Positions 19,606-28,182 of a DNA stretch of 64,000 nt are shown here, piece by piece. The stretch comes from Lachnospiraceae bacterium. GTDB taxonomy: Bacteria; Bacillota; Clostridia; Lachnospirales; Lachnospiraceae. Both the position numbers and the translations under genes were made by a program. The notes beneath the pieces are model-generated. The model was not told the origin of the DNA, did no database searches, and saw only the letters and a list, made by a program, of their open reading frames with translations. Position 1 is the stretch's first letter. Each line of letters starts with the position of its first letter. The DNA lies in NCBI GenBank assembly GCA_017431345.1, contig JAFRLH010000006.1:1-64000 (forward strand). The letters are read 5' to 3'.

Positions 19606-19935
19606 TTACATACTGCCCTTCAGGAAAAACATCTTATAGTACAGTTCCAGATTATTCAGCAGCTCTTCCTTCTCTTTCTGGATCTTCCGGATCGCCAGTT
19701 CGCTGCCGATGTCGTCGAAAAGCACGTCTGCATCGTCTCTCGTTACATTGAACTTCAGCGTGCCGTCTTCATCAAAGGTCAGTGTGATGATGCCGCCGTT
19801 TTCCTCGGTGAACATCACACACAGGATCTGCAGTTCCTGCTTTACATGCTCCGGAAGATTTCCGAAGTCGTCATGATTGAAATAATATTTCTGAACGTAG
19901 GAATTTGCCCCGCAGAGGGTCCTTGTATTGTCCAT
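19606..19935 (-). CDS. Small conserved protein, DUF6145-like
   Basis: A cytosolic protein of 109 residues with no signal peptide or membrane segment. It has an acidic middle (FTEENGGIITLTFDEDGTLK, DDADVLFDDIGSELAIRKIQ) and a helical C-terminus. I recall a small Lachnospiraceae family of this kind (DUF6145) but no function. I chose the ATG at 19935 because GTGAGGAG lies 6 bases upstream. The frame is open for 38 more codons. It follows birA by 133 bases in the same direction and may share its transcript. Confidence 0.7.
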   Translation of the reverse strand: MDNTRTLCGANSYVQKYYFNHDDFGNLPEHVKQELQILCVMFTEENGGIITLTFDEDGTLKFNVTRDDADVLFDDIGSELAIRKIQKEKEELLNNLELYYKMFFLKGSM

Positions 19936-20068
19936 TTGCTTCTCCTCACGGTATTCGCCGTACTCTGCAGTTTTAACAGAATCAGAAAGATGACGGTTTC
20001 TGTGCACAGCCTCAGGGTTCATCAGAACCAACTTCATCTGTTCCGGCATAATTCAGTGCTGCCAGCAA

Positions 20069-21046
20069 TCACACATAGCCGTTAACGCCTCTCACACTCA
20101 CTTCCCCTGCGATGATCTCCTGCTGCTCTCCGCCCGCTTCGACCAGCAGCGCGCCGGTGCTGCTGATGCCGTGCGAAACGGCAGTCTGCATTCCGTCCGG
20201 CCTGATGATCACCACCTCGCTGCCGATGCCGACCAGGTGATCATTATAGGCTTTGACAAGCCCCGAAAGATCGCCGTCCTGCAGGAACTGTTCATACAGC
20301 GGGAAGAATTCCGCCATGACATCACAGGCAAGCTGCGCGCGGGAATGCCGTACACCGGTCTCCATCAGAAGCGATGCCGCCTTATCCGCAAGTTCTCCTT
20401 CGAAGGACGGCTGCGAGACATTGAATCCCATGCCGACGACAATGTGCGCGATCTCGCCTTCCTCCAGCTTCATCTCAGTCAGGATCCCGCAGATCTTTTT
20501 CCCGTTCAGAATGATGTCGTTCGGCCATTTGATCATCGGCTTCGTACCGGTCAGTCTCTCAACTGCATTTCTTCCGGCCATCGCAGCAATGAGTGTGATC
20601 ATGGAAGCAGTCTGCGGAGAGATTTCCGGACGCAGGATAAAACTCATGGAAAGGCTCTCTCCCGCCGGGCTCGACCAGGATCTGCCGCGGCGGCCTTTGC
20701 CGCCTTCCTGCACGTCCGCCGCGAAAAGGGATCCTTCAGGTGCTTTCTCTTCGGCTTTTGCCAGCGCGCGGGTATTGGTGGAATCCGTTACGCTGTAGCA
20801 GAAAAGCGGTGCGTCTTTATACCTGTCGTATCTGCGGCTGCCGACTTCGGCTTCCGTGAGAACATCCGGGGAGGCTGCAAGTTTGTAGCCGACACGCGGC
20901 ACCGCCTCGATCTCATAACCGTCGGCGCGGAGGGATTCGATCACCTTCCAGACAGCTGCGCGCGTCACGCCGAGCTTCCCGCAAAGTTCCTGCCCGGACA
21001 CACTGCCTTCGGCATTTCTCAATATTGTCAGTATTTTTCTTTTCAT
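20069..21046 (-). CDS. birA: Bifunctional biotin ligase/biotin operon repressor
   Basis: Joins biotin to carboxylase carrier proteins through biotinyl-AMP, and the holo form represses biotin genes. The 325 residues have an N-terminal winged helix (SGQELCGKLGVTRAAVWKVI, residues 17-36), the ligase domain with the adenylate loop GGKGRRGRSWSSPAG near 115, the lysine motif KWPNDIILNGKKICGIL near 175 and a C-terminal SH3-like domain (SSTGALLVEAGGEQQEIIAG). The DNA-binding domain marks it as the repressor type. Confidence 0.95.
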   Translation of the reverse strand: MKRKILTILRNAEGSVSGQELCGKLGVTRAAVWKVIESLRADGYEIEAVPRVGYKLAASPDVLTEAEVGSRRYDRYKDAPLFCYSVTDSTNTRALAKAEEKAPEGSLFAADVQEGGKGRRGRSWSSPAGESLSMSFILRPEISPQTASMITLIAAMAGRNAVERLTGTKPMIKWPNDIILNGKKICGILTEMKLEEGEIAHIVVGMGFNVSQPSFEGELADKAASLLMETGVRHSRAQLACDVMAEFFPLYEQFLQDGDLSGLVKAYNDHLVGIGSEVVIIRPDGMQTAVSHGISSTGALLVEAGGEQQEIIAGEVSVRGVNGYV

Positions 21047-21053
21047 TCTTATA

Positions 21054-21347
21054 TCACTCTCTGTCTGCCCGGATTTTCAGATACTCCCCCTGCATACAGC
21101 ATATGCCTGCCGGAAACACTGCACCTGTCTTCAGCAATCCGTCCAGTTCTTCTTTTTCACTGTCTTTTTCAACAGACGATACCCTGTATCCACGCTGATT
21201 GCTGGTCTTTTTATTGCACAGATGGGCATTTTGCCATCTATTATCTCTGCACGATACCCCGCTGAACAGTTCTGTCGAATCATCTTCTTTCGAAACAGGG
21301 TATCGTCCGAAGAAAACAACTCGATTTTCGCATGAAATGTTCATCAA
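21054..21347 (-). CDS. Doubtful open reading frame upstream of birA
   Basis: A 97-codon frame (MMNISCENRVVFFGRYPVSK...) ends 7 bases before birA. I recognise no family, its third codon positions are less GC-rich than neighbouring genes, no clear ribosome-binding site precedes it, and most of it lies inside the inverted-repeat element at 21175-21307. It may be a chance frame in a mobile-element remnant rather than a gene. Confidence 0.2.
   Translation of the reverse strand: MMNISCENRVVFFGRYPVSKEDDSTELFSGVSCRDNRWQNAHLCNKKTSNQRGYRVSSVEKDSEKEELDGLLKTGAVFPAGICCMQGEYLKIRADRE
21175..21307. repeat. MITE-like element with 13-bp terminal inverted repeats
   Basis: GACGATACCCTGT at 21175-21187 is exactly complementary to ACAGGGTATCGTC at 21295-21307. 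The 133-bp unit holds a further ACGATACCC at 21251-21259 and a small internal hairpin AGATGG...CCATCT near 21221-21240. No transposase fits inside, and no target duplication is obvious at the edges. The region 21047-21484 otherwise shows no convincing gene. Confidence 0.6.
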
Positions 21348-21484
21348 AACACGTTTTCAAATAATGTATGGGGTATCTTCATCGTAATAAAACTCATTTT
21401 CACCCAACACTTATCCTGCAGCCCTGTATGCCTTTGGCAGGCAACGATTATTCCGTACCAAAGAATTCAGAATACACTTTCCCT

Positions 21485-21772
21485 TTACCACACCAGCAGC
21501 ATGGATGCCAGCGCGAGAATGATCAGGAAGATCCCGACAAACATTTCCGCGATTCCCTGGCTCCGCTTGTTCCTGCCTCTGATATCCTTCCGGAAATTCA
21601 GTTTCGCAGTCAGGAAATGAACCGCTGCGGCCAGCAGGAACAGCAGCGGAAAGGTCTGCATGTTGGCATGACCGCCGGCAAAGGAAGCTGCAAAAGCTGC
21701 CAGGCAGGCGATTCCCAGTACGATATAAATGATGTTTATCAGCCTTTGAAAGGCTCCCGGATCACGTCCCAT
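21485..21772 (-). CDS. Small membrane protein of unknown function
   Basis: 95 residues with three predicted membrane helices: INIIYIVLGIACLAAFAAS (about 12-30), TFPLLFLLAAAVHFLTA (about 40-56) and IAEMFVGIFLIILALASMLL (about 73-92), with a basic cytoplasmic loop (KLNFRKDIRGRNKRSQG) between the last two. I do not recognise the family with confidence. It stands alone between birA and the rhomboid gene. A repeat fragment follows its upstream side. Confidence 0.65.
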   Translation of the reverse strand: MGRDPGAFQRLINIIYIVLGIACLAAFAASFAGGHANMQTFPLLFLLAAAVHFLTAKLNFRKDIRGRNKRSQGIAEMFVGIFLIILALASMLLVW

Positions 21773-21843
21773 AACTGTATTCCTATCTTATGATATTCTT
21801 ATTCCATCTATAACCTGCGGCAAAACCGCATTCTTTACAGCGG

Positions 21844-21936
21844 GGATCCTTCGTCGCTTCGCTCCTCAGGATGACAGTTTTTTAATCCCTGCAGCTTCAC
21901 ACCATCTCTCGCCGTCTCCTGTCTCTCAGGATGACG
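21844..21936. repeat. Dispersed repeat, copy 2 (right half)
   Basis: GGATCCTTCGTCGCTTCGCT followed by CCTCAGGATGACAG (21844-21877) matches the right half of the element at 30683-30798, and the preceding AAAACCGCA...TTTACAGCG matches its middle. A second CTCTCAGGATGACG (21923-21935) repeats the end motif. No left end is visible. It lies between the small membrane protein and the rhomboid gene. Confidence 0.7.
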
Positions 21937-21957
21937 ATCACAGCCCTGTGATGCTGT

Positions 21958-22569
21958 TCACCACTGATTTTTTACAGCCTTTTTCCGGCTGTACAGCAGC
22001 ACGCCCATCAGGAAGCCGAACACCAGCCCCGACAGATGCGCCGCATTGTTCGTCTCCGGACTGGCAAATCCCGAGTACACCGACAGGCCGACCAGCAGCA
22101 GCATCCTCTGCCAGCCGATCCCCATAAGCCCGCTCCGGGCTCTTGCCATGCAGCCCAGCATGGCGCCCATCAGCGCAAAGATCGCGCCCGAAGCGCCCGC
22201 GGAGACCGCATTGATCCCCAGCATCTCATAAATATACACGGTAAAAACGTTCGCAAATACACCGCCCAACAGATAAATGAGCAGCAGCTTTACATGCCCG
22301 ATGACCTCTTCCAGCCTGTCGCCGATCACATACAGCATCAGCAGATTATTCATCAGATGCGCCGCGCCGTAATGCAGGAACATCGATGTGAACAGCCGGT
22401 AATACTCTCCGTCTGCCCGCACCGATTCACCGAACAGCGCGCCGTGTGCGAACATGAAATTCACGTCTTCTGTTGATCCCAGCACTTCCAGTGCCAGGAA
22501 CACCAGCAGATTGACCGCAGCCAGCGCGATCGTAACATAGGGTCTCTTTTCTCTGAAAAAATCACTCAT
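21958..22569 (-). CDS. Rhomboid family intramembrane serine protease
   Basis: Cleaves membrane proteins within the lipid bilayer; substrates are unknown. The 203 residues have six hydrophobic segments, the loop-1 residues (YYRLFTSMFLHYGAAHLMNN), the catalytic serine in SAGASGAIFALMGA and the catalytic histidine in NNAAHLSGLVFGFLMG. I chose the ATG at 22569 (MSDFFREKRPYVT). A GTG at 22593 overlapping the upstream stop would add 8 residues; both have weak ribosome-binding sites. Probably cotranscribed with the transporter gene before it. Confidence 0.9.
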   Translation of the reverse strand: MSDFFREKRPYVTIALAAVNLLVFLALEVLGSTEDVNFMFAHGALFGESVRADGEYYRLFTSMFLHYGAAHLMNNLLMLYVIGDRLEEVIGHVKLLLIYLLGGVFANVFTVYIYEMLGINAVSAGASGAIFALMGAMLGCMARARSGLMGIGWQRMLLLVGLSVYSGFASPETNNAAHLSGLVFGFLMGVLLYSRKKAVKNQW

Positions 22570-22589
22570 TCTATTTCCGCCAAAAACAG

Positions 22590-23441
22590 TCACCGGACCG
22601 CATCCGGCTGCTCTTTTCTGATCTGCCTGACACTGTAGACTGCCGCCGTACCCAGCAGGATCACTGTCCCGACCACAGACATGACGCCCATCGTCTCTCC
22701 GTAGAACAGCGCCACCCAGATCGGATTCAGTACCGGTTCCAGCATCGTCAGCAGTGCGCCTGTCACAAGCGGGATGCGGTCAAGTCCCGCCGAAAGGAAG
22801 AGGTATCCAAAAAAGCAGGATACTGTACCAAACAGTGCCACCATCAGTACGGGGACCGGCCTCCAGTCCGTCTGCATCGGGATCCTCCACCCGCAGGTCA
22901 CAACATTGAGGACCGCGGAAAGCACTACCGAAGATACATAATCACTGCCCTTCATCTTTTTGATCAGCATAAAGACCGCGTAAACAAAACCGGAGCATAT
23001 GGCAATGATGTTTCCTGTCATTCCGCCGGGTGTCAGCTTGTCCATAAAGAAGAACAGGATTCCGACAAAGGCAATGACGACTGCTGTGATCTCCGCTTTT
23101 GCCGGCCGCTGTTTATAGATCAGCCACAGCAGCAAAATAACAAAAAACGGCTGTGTATACTGAAGGACGATCGCATTTGCCGCCGATGTTGCTCTGGTGG
23201 CGACCGTGAACATCAGACTGATCAGCGACAGGCAGATTCCTCCCAGGATCACCGGCTTATTGAAAACGAACCGGTAATTCGTCATTTTCATATAGACTGC
23301 GGCCACCGCAAGCGTTGCCGCACTCTTTCCCCCAAGTACGGCGATACTGTCCCATGTTGCCAGCTTCACAAAAAGCCCGGAAAGACTGAGCGCGATCGCG
23401 GCCAGCAGTACGTATATTGTTCCTTTTATCTGCTCATTCAT
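22590..23441 (-). CDS. DMT-family transporter (EamA)
   Basis: A ten-helix drug/metabolite transporter of 283 residues made of two EamA repeats (first half IKGTIYVLLAAIALSLSGLF..., second half GNIIAICSGFVYAVFMLIKK...). Substrate cannot be predicted. I chose the ATG at 23441 (MNEQIKGT), directly before the first helix. The frame is open 15 codons farther. The stop overlaps the possible GTG start of the rhomboid gene. Perfect minus-strand TATAAT at 23563-23568 upstream is a possible -10 box. Confidence 0.88.
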   Translation of the reverse strand: MNEQIKGTIYVLLAAIALSLSGLFVKLATWDSIAVLGGKSAATLAVAAVYMKMTNYRFVFNKPVILGGICLSLISLMFTVATRATSAANAIVLQYTQPFFVILLLWLIYKQRPAKAEITAVVIAFVGILFFFMDKLTPGGMTGNIIAICSGFVYAVFMLIKKMKGSDYVSSVVLSAVLNVVTCGWRIPMQTDWRPVPVLMVALFGTVSCFFGYLFLSAGLDRIPLVTGALLTMLEPVLNPIWVALFYGETMGVMSVVGTVILLGTAAVYSVRQIRKEQPDAVR

Positions 23442-23742
23442 GATCCCGTTCCGTGTATAGTCACCCATGTCATGCAAATCGGACATCTGCTTTCAGCTTT
23501 TCCTGCAGGAGCCGCATTGCTGCCGCGGCCCGCAGGCAGCCCCTGTGTACAGCATTTTTTAGATTATACCACAGTCTTCTGCAAAATAAATACATCCCCT
23601 GATACCCATTAACGGAAATAATACGAAAAATTCCCAAGGATTTTATATATTTTTCCCCGGAATGCGTTATACTTTGGGATAGACACGATTCTAACATGAA
23701 AAACTGTGCGTTTATGATCATGCAGACCCTGGAGATAATGTT

Positions 23743-24138
23743 ATGAGAGACAAAATGCGTTCTTTTATGTCCGGAAGATACGGGACAGACCAGCTCGGCA
23801 GATTTACCATGGCCGTGGGTGCCGTTTCTCTGCTTTTATACATGTTCTTCCGTTTTGATATTTTTTATTATCTCACCATTCTCTGCCTGGTCAGTTATTA
23901 TTTCCGCGCCTTCTCCCGCAACCATGCGCGAAGATATGAGGAGAATCTGAAATTCCTCCAGTTAAAGAACCGGTTCACCGGAAGATTCCGCGGATTCAGG
24001 GCGCACATGGAGGAACGGAAAGTCTACCGTTTCTACACCTGCCCGCAGTGCAGCCAGAAGATCAGGGTGCCGAAAGGCCACGGAAAGATCTCCATCACCT
24101 GTCCCAAATGCCGTTCCGAATTCGTCAGAAAGAGCTGA
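23743..24138 (+). CDS. Membrane zinc-ribbon protein of unknown function
   Basis: 131 residues: a basic N-terminus, two membrane helices (FTMAVGAVSLLLYMFF, about 21-36, and IFYYLTILCLVSYYF, about 40-54), a basic helical stretch and a C-terminal zinc ribbon with CPQC and CPKC (about 102-124). The ribbon should face the cytoplasm. GGAGATAATGTT precedes the ATG. It is the first gene of a tight cluster (3-base gap to the next). I recognise no described function. Confidence 0.75.
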   Translation: MRDKMRSFMSGRYGTDQLGRFTMAVGAVSLLLYMFFRFDIFYYLTILCLVSYYFRAFSRNHARRYEENLKFLQLKNRFTGRFRGFRAHMEERKVYRFYTCPQCSQKIRVPKGHGKISITCPKCRSEFVRKS

Positions 24139-24141
24139 GCC

Positions 24142-25008
24142 ATGTTCGGATATCTGATCACGAACCGCGCCGAACTGAAAGTGCGCGAAGACGAAACCTA
24201 TAAAAAATTCTATTGCGGCGTGTGCAGATCTCTCGGAGAAAATTCCGGTTATCTCTCACGCTTCAGTCTTACTTATGACATGACTTTTCTGGCGGTCCTG
24301 CTCTCGGATCTTTACGACGAACCGTTTGTTTCCGTACAGGAACGCTGTCCCGGCAATCCTTTCAGAGTGTGTGAAAAGGCACTGTCCTCCGGCGTCGATT
24401 ACGCCGCGGACATGAATATTCTGTTGACATATTATAATCTTCTGGATAATGTAAGAGACGACGGCAAAAAGTCATCCCTTTTTGCTGCCCGCTGTTTAAG
24501 AAAACCGCTGAACCGGATCAAAGAACAGTATCCCAGGCAGTATCATGCTGTCCGGGGTTATGTCCGGGATCTTCGGAAATGCGAGCTGAAAAATGAACCG
24601 AATCCGGATCTCGGCGCCGGGCTCACCGGCAAGATGCTCGCAGAGGTATTTGCAAAAGAAGATGATATATGGGCCGAACGTCTCCGCAACCTGGGTTTTT
24701 ATCTCGGGAAATTCATCTACCTGATGGATGCCTGCGAAGACGCGGAAGAGGACAGTAAGAGCGGGACATACAACCCGTTCCTTCCGATCTTTCAGGACAG
24801 CGATTACGAGGAAAAATGCCGGAGCATGCTCACACTGATGATCGCGGAAGCGGCAAGGAATTTTGAAACGCTGCCGGTCGTCGAATATGCACCGATCCTC
24901 CGGAATATCCTGTATTCCGGCGTCTGGACCGCTTTTGAAAAGCATTTTTCAGAGACCAATGCCGATCATTCCCCCAAGAATCAATGCATGAAGGAGCAGC
25001 CGTTATGA
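24142..25008 (+). CDS. DUF5685-type conserved protein
   Basis: 288 residues, cytosolic by composition, mainly helical. The N-terminus [20 protein letters not shown], followed by a YCGVCRSLG motif and [17 protein letters not shown], matches what I remember of DUF5685, a family of unknown function frequent in Clostridia. Cysteines occur in YCGVC and at [10 protein letters not shown] conserved-looking [20 protein letters not shown] helix recalls metal- or lipid-handling helices but that is only resemblance. Its stop overlaps the next start (ATGA), so it is translationally coupled to the J-domain gene. Confidence 0.85.
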   Translation: MFGYLITNRAELKVREDETYKKFYCGVCRSLGENSGYLSRFSLTYDMTFLAVLLSDLYDEPFVSVQERCPGNPFRVCEKALSSGVDYAADMNILLTYYNLLDNVRDDGKKSSLFAARCLRKPLNRIKEQYPRQYHAVRGYVRDLRKCELKNEPNPDLGAGLTGKMLAEVFAKEDDIWAERLRNLGFYLGKFIYLMDACEDAEEDSKSGTYNPFLPIFQDSDYEEKCRSMLTLMIAEAARNFETLPVVEYAPILRNILYSGVWTAFEKHFSETNADHSPKNQCMKEQPL

Positions 25009-25763
25009 CGGATCCATACAGAGTCCTGGGCGTAAAATACGACGCCTCGGACGATGAACTGAAAAAAGCATACCGGGCTCTTTCCAGGAAATACCACCCT
25101 GATGCGAACGTCGGCAAGTCCGATGCGGAGAAGGCGCAGGCAGAGGAGCAGTTCAAGGAGGTCCAGCAGGCTTACGACCAGATCATGAAGGAACGGGAGA
25201 TGGGTTATACCGGTCCTTACGGGAGCAGCGGAGCCGGCCAGGGGCCTTATGGAAATCCTTACGGCGGCAGCCAGTATTCCGGAAACGGCTATGGCGGGAC
25301 CACGTACAAGGAAGCTTACAACGGCTGGGGTTTCTACGGCAGCCCCTTCGGAAATGCGCAGTATGAACAGCCGCACACCGGCAGCCAGTCACAGGACGAT
25401 ATCAGGATGCAGGCTGCGGCCAATTATCTGAACGCAAGAGCCTACAGTGAGGCGCTGCACGTTCTGGATGAAGTGCAGGACCGCACTTCCGAATGGTATT
25501 ATTTCTGTGCCATCGCCCACAATGGGATGGGCAACAATATCAACGCCCTGAATTATGCAAGACAGGCGGCTTCCATGGCGCCGGACAACATGAAATACCA
25601 GCAGCTGATCCAGATGCTGGAAGGCGGCGGGAACTGGTACCGCGGGATGAGCGAAACATTCGGCGGGACGCCTTCCGCGGGCAGCAATCTCTGCTGCTAC
25701 CTGTGCCTCGCCAACATGCTTTGCGGCGGCGGCTGCGGCATGCCGATCTTCTGCTGTATCTGA
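25005..25763 (+). CDS. J-domain protein with cysteine-rich C-terminus
   Basis: 252 residues. An N-terminal J domain ([23 protein letters not shown] in [11 protein letters not shown] near 33-35) should stimulate an Hsp70 partner. Then comes a Gly/Tyr-rich linker (about 70-135), a TPR-like helical region (about 140-200: [40 protein letters not shown]) and a C-terminus with seven cysteines in the last 23 residues ([20 protein letters not shown] then CC). No DnaJ zinc-finger or substrate domain is present, so it is a specialised co-chaperone and not DnaJ itself. I chose the ATG at 25005, which overlaps the previous stop. Confidence 0.9.
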   Translation: MTDPYRVLGVKYDASDDELKKAYRALSRKYHPDANVGKSDAEKAQAEEQFKEVQQAYDQIMKEREMGYTGPYGSSGAGQGPYGNPYGGSQYSGNGYGGTTYKEAYNGWGFYGSPFGNAQYEQPHTGSQSQDDIRMQAAANYLNARAYSEALHVLDEVQDRTSEWYYFCAIAHNGMGNNINALNYARQAASMAPDNMKYQQLIQMLEGGGNWYRGMSETFGGTPSAGSNLCCYLCLANMLCGGGCGMPIFCCI

Positions 25764-25841
25764 TTTTCCGCGGTTCCCGGGTAAGGCACCGGCTGACGAA
25801 CCGACCCGCCGGAACCCGCGGACATCCCATAGAAAGGTCAT

Positions 25842-25873
25842 AAAAAGAGACAGGCATCTGCTTGTCTCTTTTT
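25842..25873. terminator. Bidirectional terminator
   Basis: A stem AGAGACAGGC (25846-25855) with GCTTGTCTCT (25860-25869), 4-base loop, flanked by A-run and T-run. It can end both the plus-strand J-domain cluster and the minus-strand glycosidase transcript converging here. Confidence 0.85.
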
Positions 25874-25875
25874 TC

Positions 25876-28158
25876 TCAGTCATCCATGATCATATGATAA
25901 GCTTCTCTGTCCACACGGTATGCGGGAAGCATTTTTATTCCCGTTCTCCCGGAAACAAAACTCCCATCCCCGCTGCGGATGACCGTCTCCGGCTGGGGCG
26001 CTTTCATATATTCCGCTTTCTCTGAAAGCGCAGCCAGGATATACGGTCCGTATGCCAGACTGGCTTTTCCGTCTCCCGAAGAGAATCTCCTCACAGTGTA
26101 ATCAAACTGTATACTGATTTTATCTCCGGCCGAAAAGCCGCCCGGCACCACTGCGTAACCATTTTGGATCTTCGGAGTGTATGTGGAGCCATTCACAGAG
26201 ACAACGAAATCTTTGCCGGCCCATTCCGGGATCCGTATGCGCACATCCTTCGGGCAGGCTGCAGCAAATTCCAGGATGAACAGGCCTTCCGTTTCTTCTT
26301 TCAGACACAGATCAAAGGCATCCGTTTGAAGCACGGACGGGATATACAGATTGACATACAGGCTGCTGCCGTCAAAGGCATAAATATCCCGCACATACCG
26401 GAAGCGGCTCTCCATCCCGGTCCCGTGGCAGCAGGTATTCTCTTCCGTGGAATATTCCTTCCTGCCGCCGGGCCGCAGCGGCATAAAATAAGTCGTTCCG
26501 CCGTCCGCCGCATGGCTGGCGCTCATCAGGATATGATTGATCAGGGAGTTCTCATAAAGATCCATCAGCCTGCCGGAGGGTTCATGCCTGAAATACGCCG
26601 CATAAAGACGTTCCATATTATACGTGGCGCAGCTCTCCGTGTTTTTATCCGTAAACAGCGTCTGCGCACTGCCGGGATGATGGAACATTTCCGTCTCCCC
26701 CACACCGCCGTTGACATACAGATGGCTGTTTACCGTAAATGTCAGGAAATTCTTTACTGTCAAATAAAATCTGTTCCTGTCTGCCGCCATCTGCCGAAGG
26801 ATCGCTGACGCTGCTGCCCCGGCCCCGGGTTCTCCCAGCGCATCATGGAATTCTAGAAGTCCCAGGATCTGCGGAATATGCTGATTCGCGTGCATATCTT
26901 CCAGAATATCCCGGCCCGCTTCCAGCGGATCGAACAGCTTTGGATTCAGGAAAAACGAAGCGCAGAGGAGGTGTTCCTCTTTCCGGGTGATCCGGAAAAG
27001 CCGGACCATGGTGCCAGGCATGCCGCCGTATTCACCGGCGATGTACATGCTCCACATCTTTCTGCGCTTCCCGGCATCAAGCCCGGACAGACGCGCATAT
27101 ACCCAGTCGCCCATCGCGGATTCCGTTTCCAGCGCCGCCCTGTTTCCGGTCAGTGTATAGGCGTCATAAAGGCCGGACATGATCTTGTCCAGCGTATAAT
27201 AGGGTGCCCAGATCTGCGGATAGGGAGTATATTCTTCCAGAAGATCGAACTGGGTCTCATCATAAGCCGAAAGAAATCCGGGTGCAGTGCTTCCTCCCGC
27301 AGCAAACGCTGCCTGACACTCTGCCAGCCCTTTTACCAGCGCATCCGTCTTTTCCTGGAACCGTCTGTCGCCGGTCACAGAAAACGCAAGCGCCAGTCCG
27401 GACAGGAAATGTCCGGTCGTATGCCCCCGCAGGTTTCCTTCCGGTGCATCCCACCCGGTCATCGGCAGGGCGCCTTTCGGATCCAGGCTGGCGGCACGCC
27501 TGAAATTAAAGAGCATCTGATCGATGTCTGCCGCAAGGAGCCATTCCTCCATTCGTACGGCAGCTTCATAAAAACAGCTGCCCGGGAGAAGCCTTATGCC
27601 TCCCGGCTCCGGAAAACGGACCGCCGCACAATGACGGGCGCCGTCTTCCCCGTCTGTTTTTCTGAGCGAAATTTTCGCACGAAGGCCGGTCCCTTCCACG
27701 GTTCCGGAAAAAACAGTTTCCGTATCATAGTTCCCCTGTTCGGGAACATCCTTCCACCTGACCGGAACGGAAACCGTTCTCCCGTCAGCCGTGACCGCCG
27801 CGATATAATCCGGAAGCGCCGACGCACCTTCCTGCGCAGTCTGCCAGATGACCGGCGGGATCTCCGTGATGACCGTGTCTTTTTTCTCCTGCAGCACGTT
27901 GGCTTCAAAGACACGGTTTTCCGTCAGCCCGTCCAGTTCAGCAGTGACCGTAAGATGTACTTTTCTGTCTCCCATACCGAAAAGAGGGCGGTGTACCCGT
28001 CCCTCTTTATCTATAAATCTTTCTTCATCGCTCTCCCACGAGAATGCGGATCCGTTCGGTCCCGAATGCGGAAGCGTCAGCGAACGTTCCACTGTATTCA
28101 GGTTCCCGATGTAGACCGCAGCCAGATCCTCAGCCAGAAGGGCTCTTTTGTCTTTCAT
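25876..28158 (-). CDS. Glycoside hydrolase family 127-type enzyme
   Basis: Probably releases beta-L-arabinofuranose or a related sugar from oligosaccharides. The 760 residues begin with two Ig-like domains (about 10-85, an atrophied Big_2 type, and 110-165, Big_4 type), then an (alpha/alpha)6 barrel (about 180-600) and C-terminal beta domains. The zinc-cysteine active site known from GH127 is visible: Glu and Cys in NTESCATYNMERL (508 and 510) and the Cys pair in ENTCCHGTGMESRF (576-577); Glu in GGVGETEMFHHPG near 488-490 may be the acid/base. There is no signal peptide, so it should act in the cytoplasm on imported sugars. It follows galE by 24 bases. Confidence 0.85.
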   Translation of the reverse strand: MKDKRALLAEDLAAVYIGNLNTVERSLTLPHSGPNGSAFSWESDEERFIDKEGRVHRPLFGMGDRKVHLTVTAELDGLTENRVFEANVLQEKKDTVITEIPPVIWQTAQEGASALPDYIAAVTADGRTVSVPVRWKDVPEQGNYDTETVFSGTVEGTGLRAKISLRKTDGEDGARHCAAVRFPEPGGIRLLPGSCFYEAAVRMEEWLLAADIDQMLFNFRRAASLDPKGALPMTGWDAPEGNLRGHTTGHFLSGLALAFSVTGDRRFQEKTDALVKGLAECQAAFAAGGSTAPGFLSAYDETQFDLLEEYTPYPQIWAPYYTLDKIMSGLYDAYTLTGNRAALETESAMGDWVYARLSGLDAGKRRKMWSMYIAGEYGGMPGTMVRLFRITRKEEHLLCASFFLNPKLFDPLEAGRDILEDMHANQHIPQILGLLEFHDALGEPGAGAAASAILRQMAADRNRFYLTVKNFLTFTVNSHLYVNGGVGETEMFHHPGSAQTLFTDKNTESCATYNMERLYAAYFRHEPSGRLMDLYENSLINHILMSASHAADGGTTYFMPLRPGGRKEYSTEENTCCHGTGMESRFRYVRDIYAFDGSSLYVNLYIPSVLQTDAFDLCLKEETEGLFILEFAAACPKDVRIRIPEWAGKDFVVSVNGSTYTPKIQNGYAVVPGGFSAGDKISIQFDYTVRRFSSGDGKASLAYGPYILAALSEKAEYMKAPQPETVIRSGDGSFVSGRTGIKMLPAYRVDREAYHMIMDD

Positions 28159-28182
28159 CTGCGCAGCCTCCTGCGTGATTTA

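Noticed and set aside
23470..23721. 83-codon minus-strand frame upstream of the transporter gene
   Set aside because: No family likeness, AT-rich, overlaps promoter-like sequence and the start region of the transporter gene.
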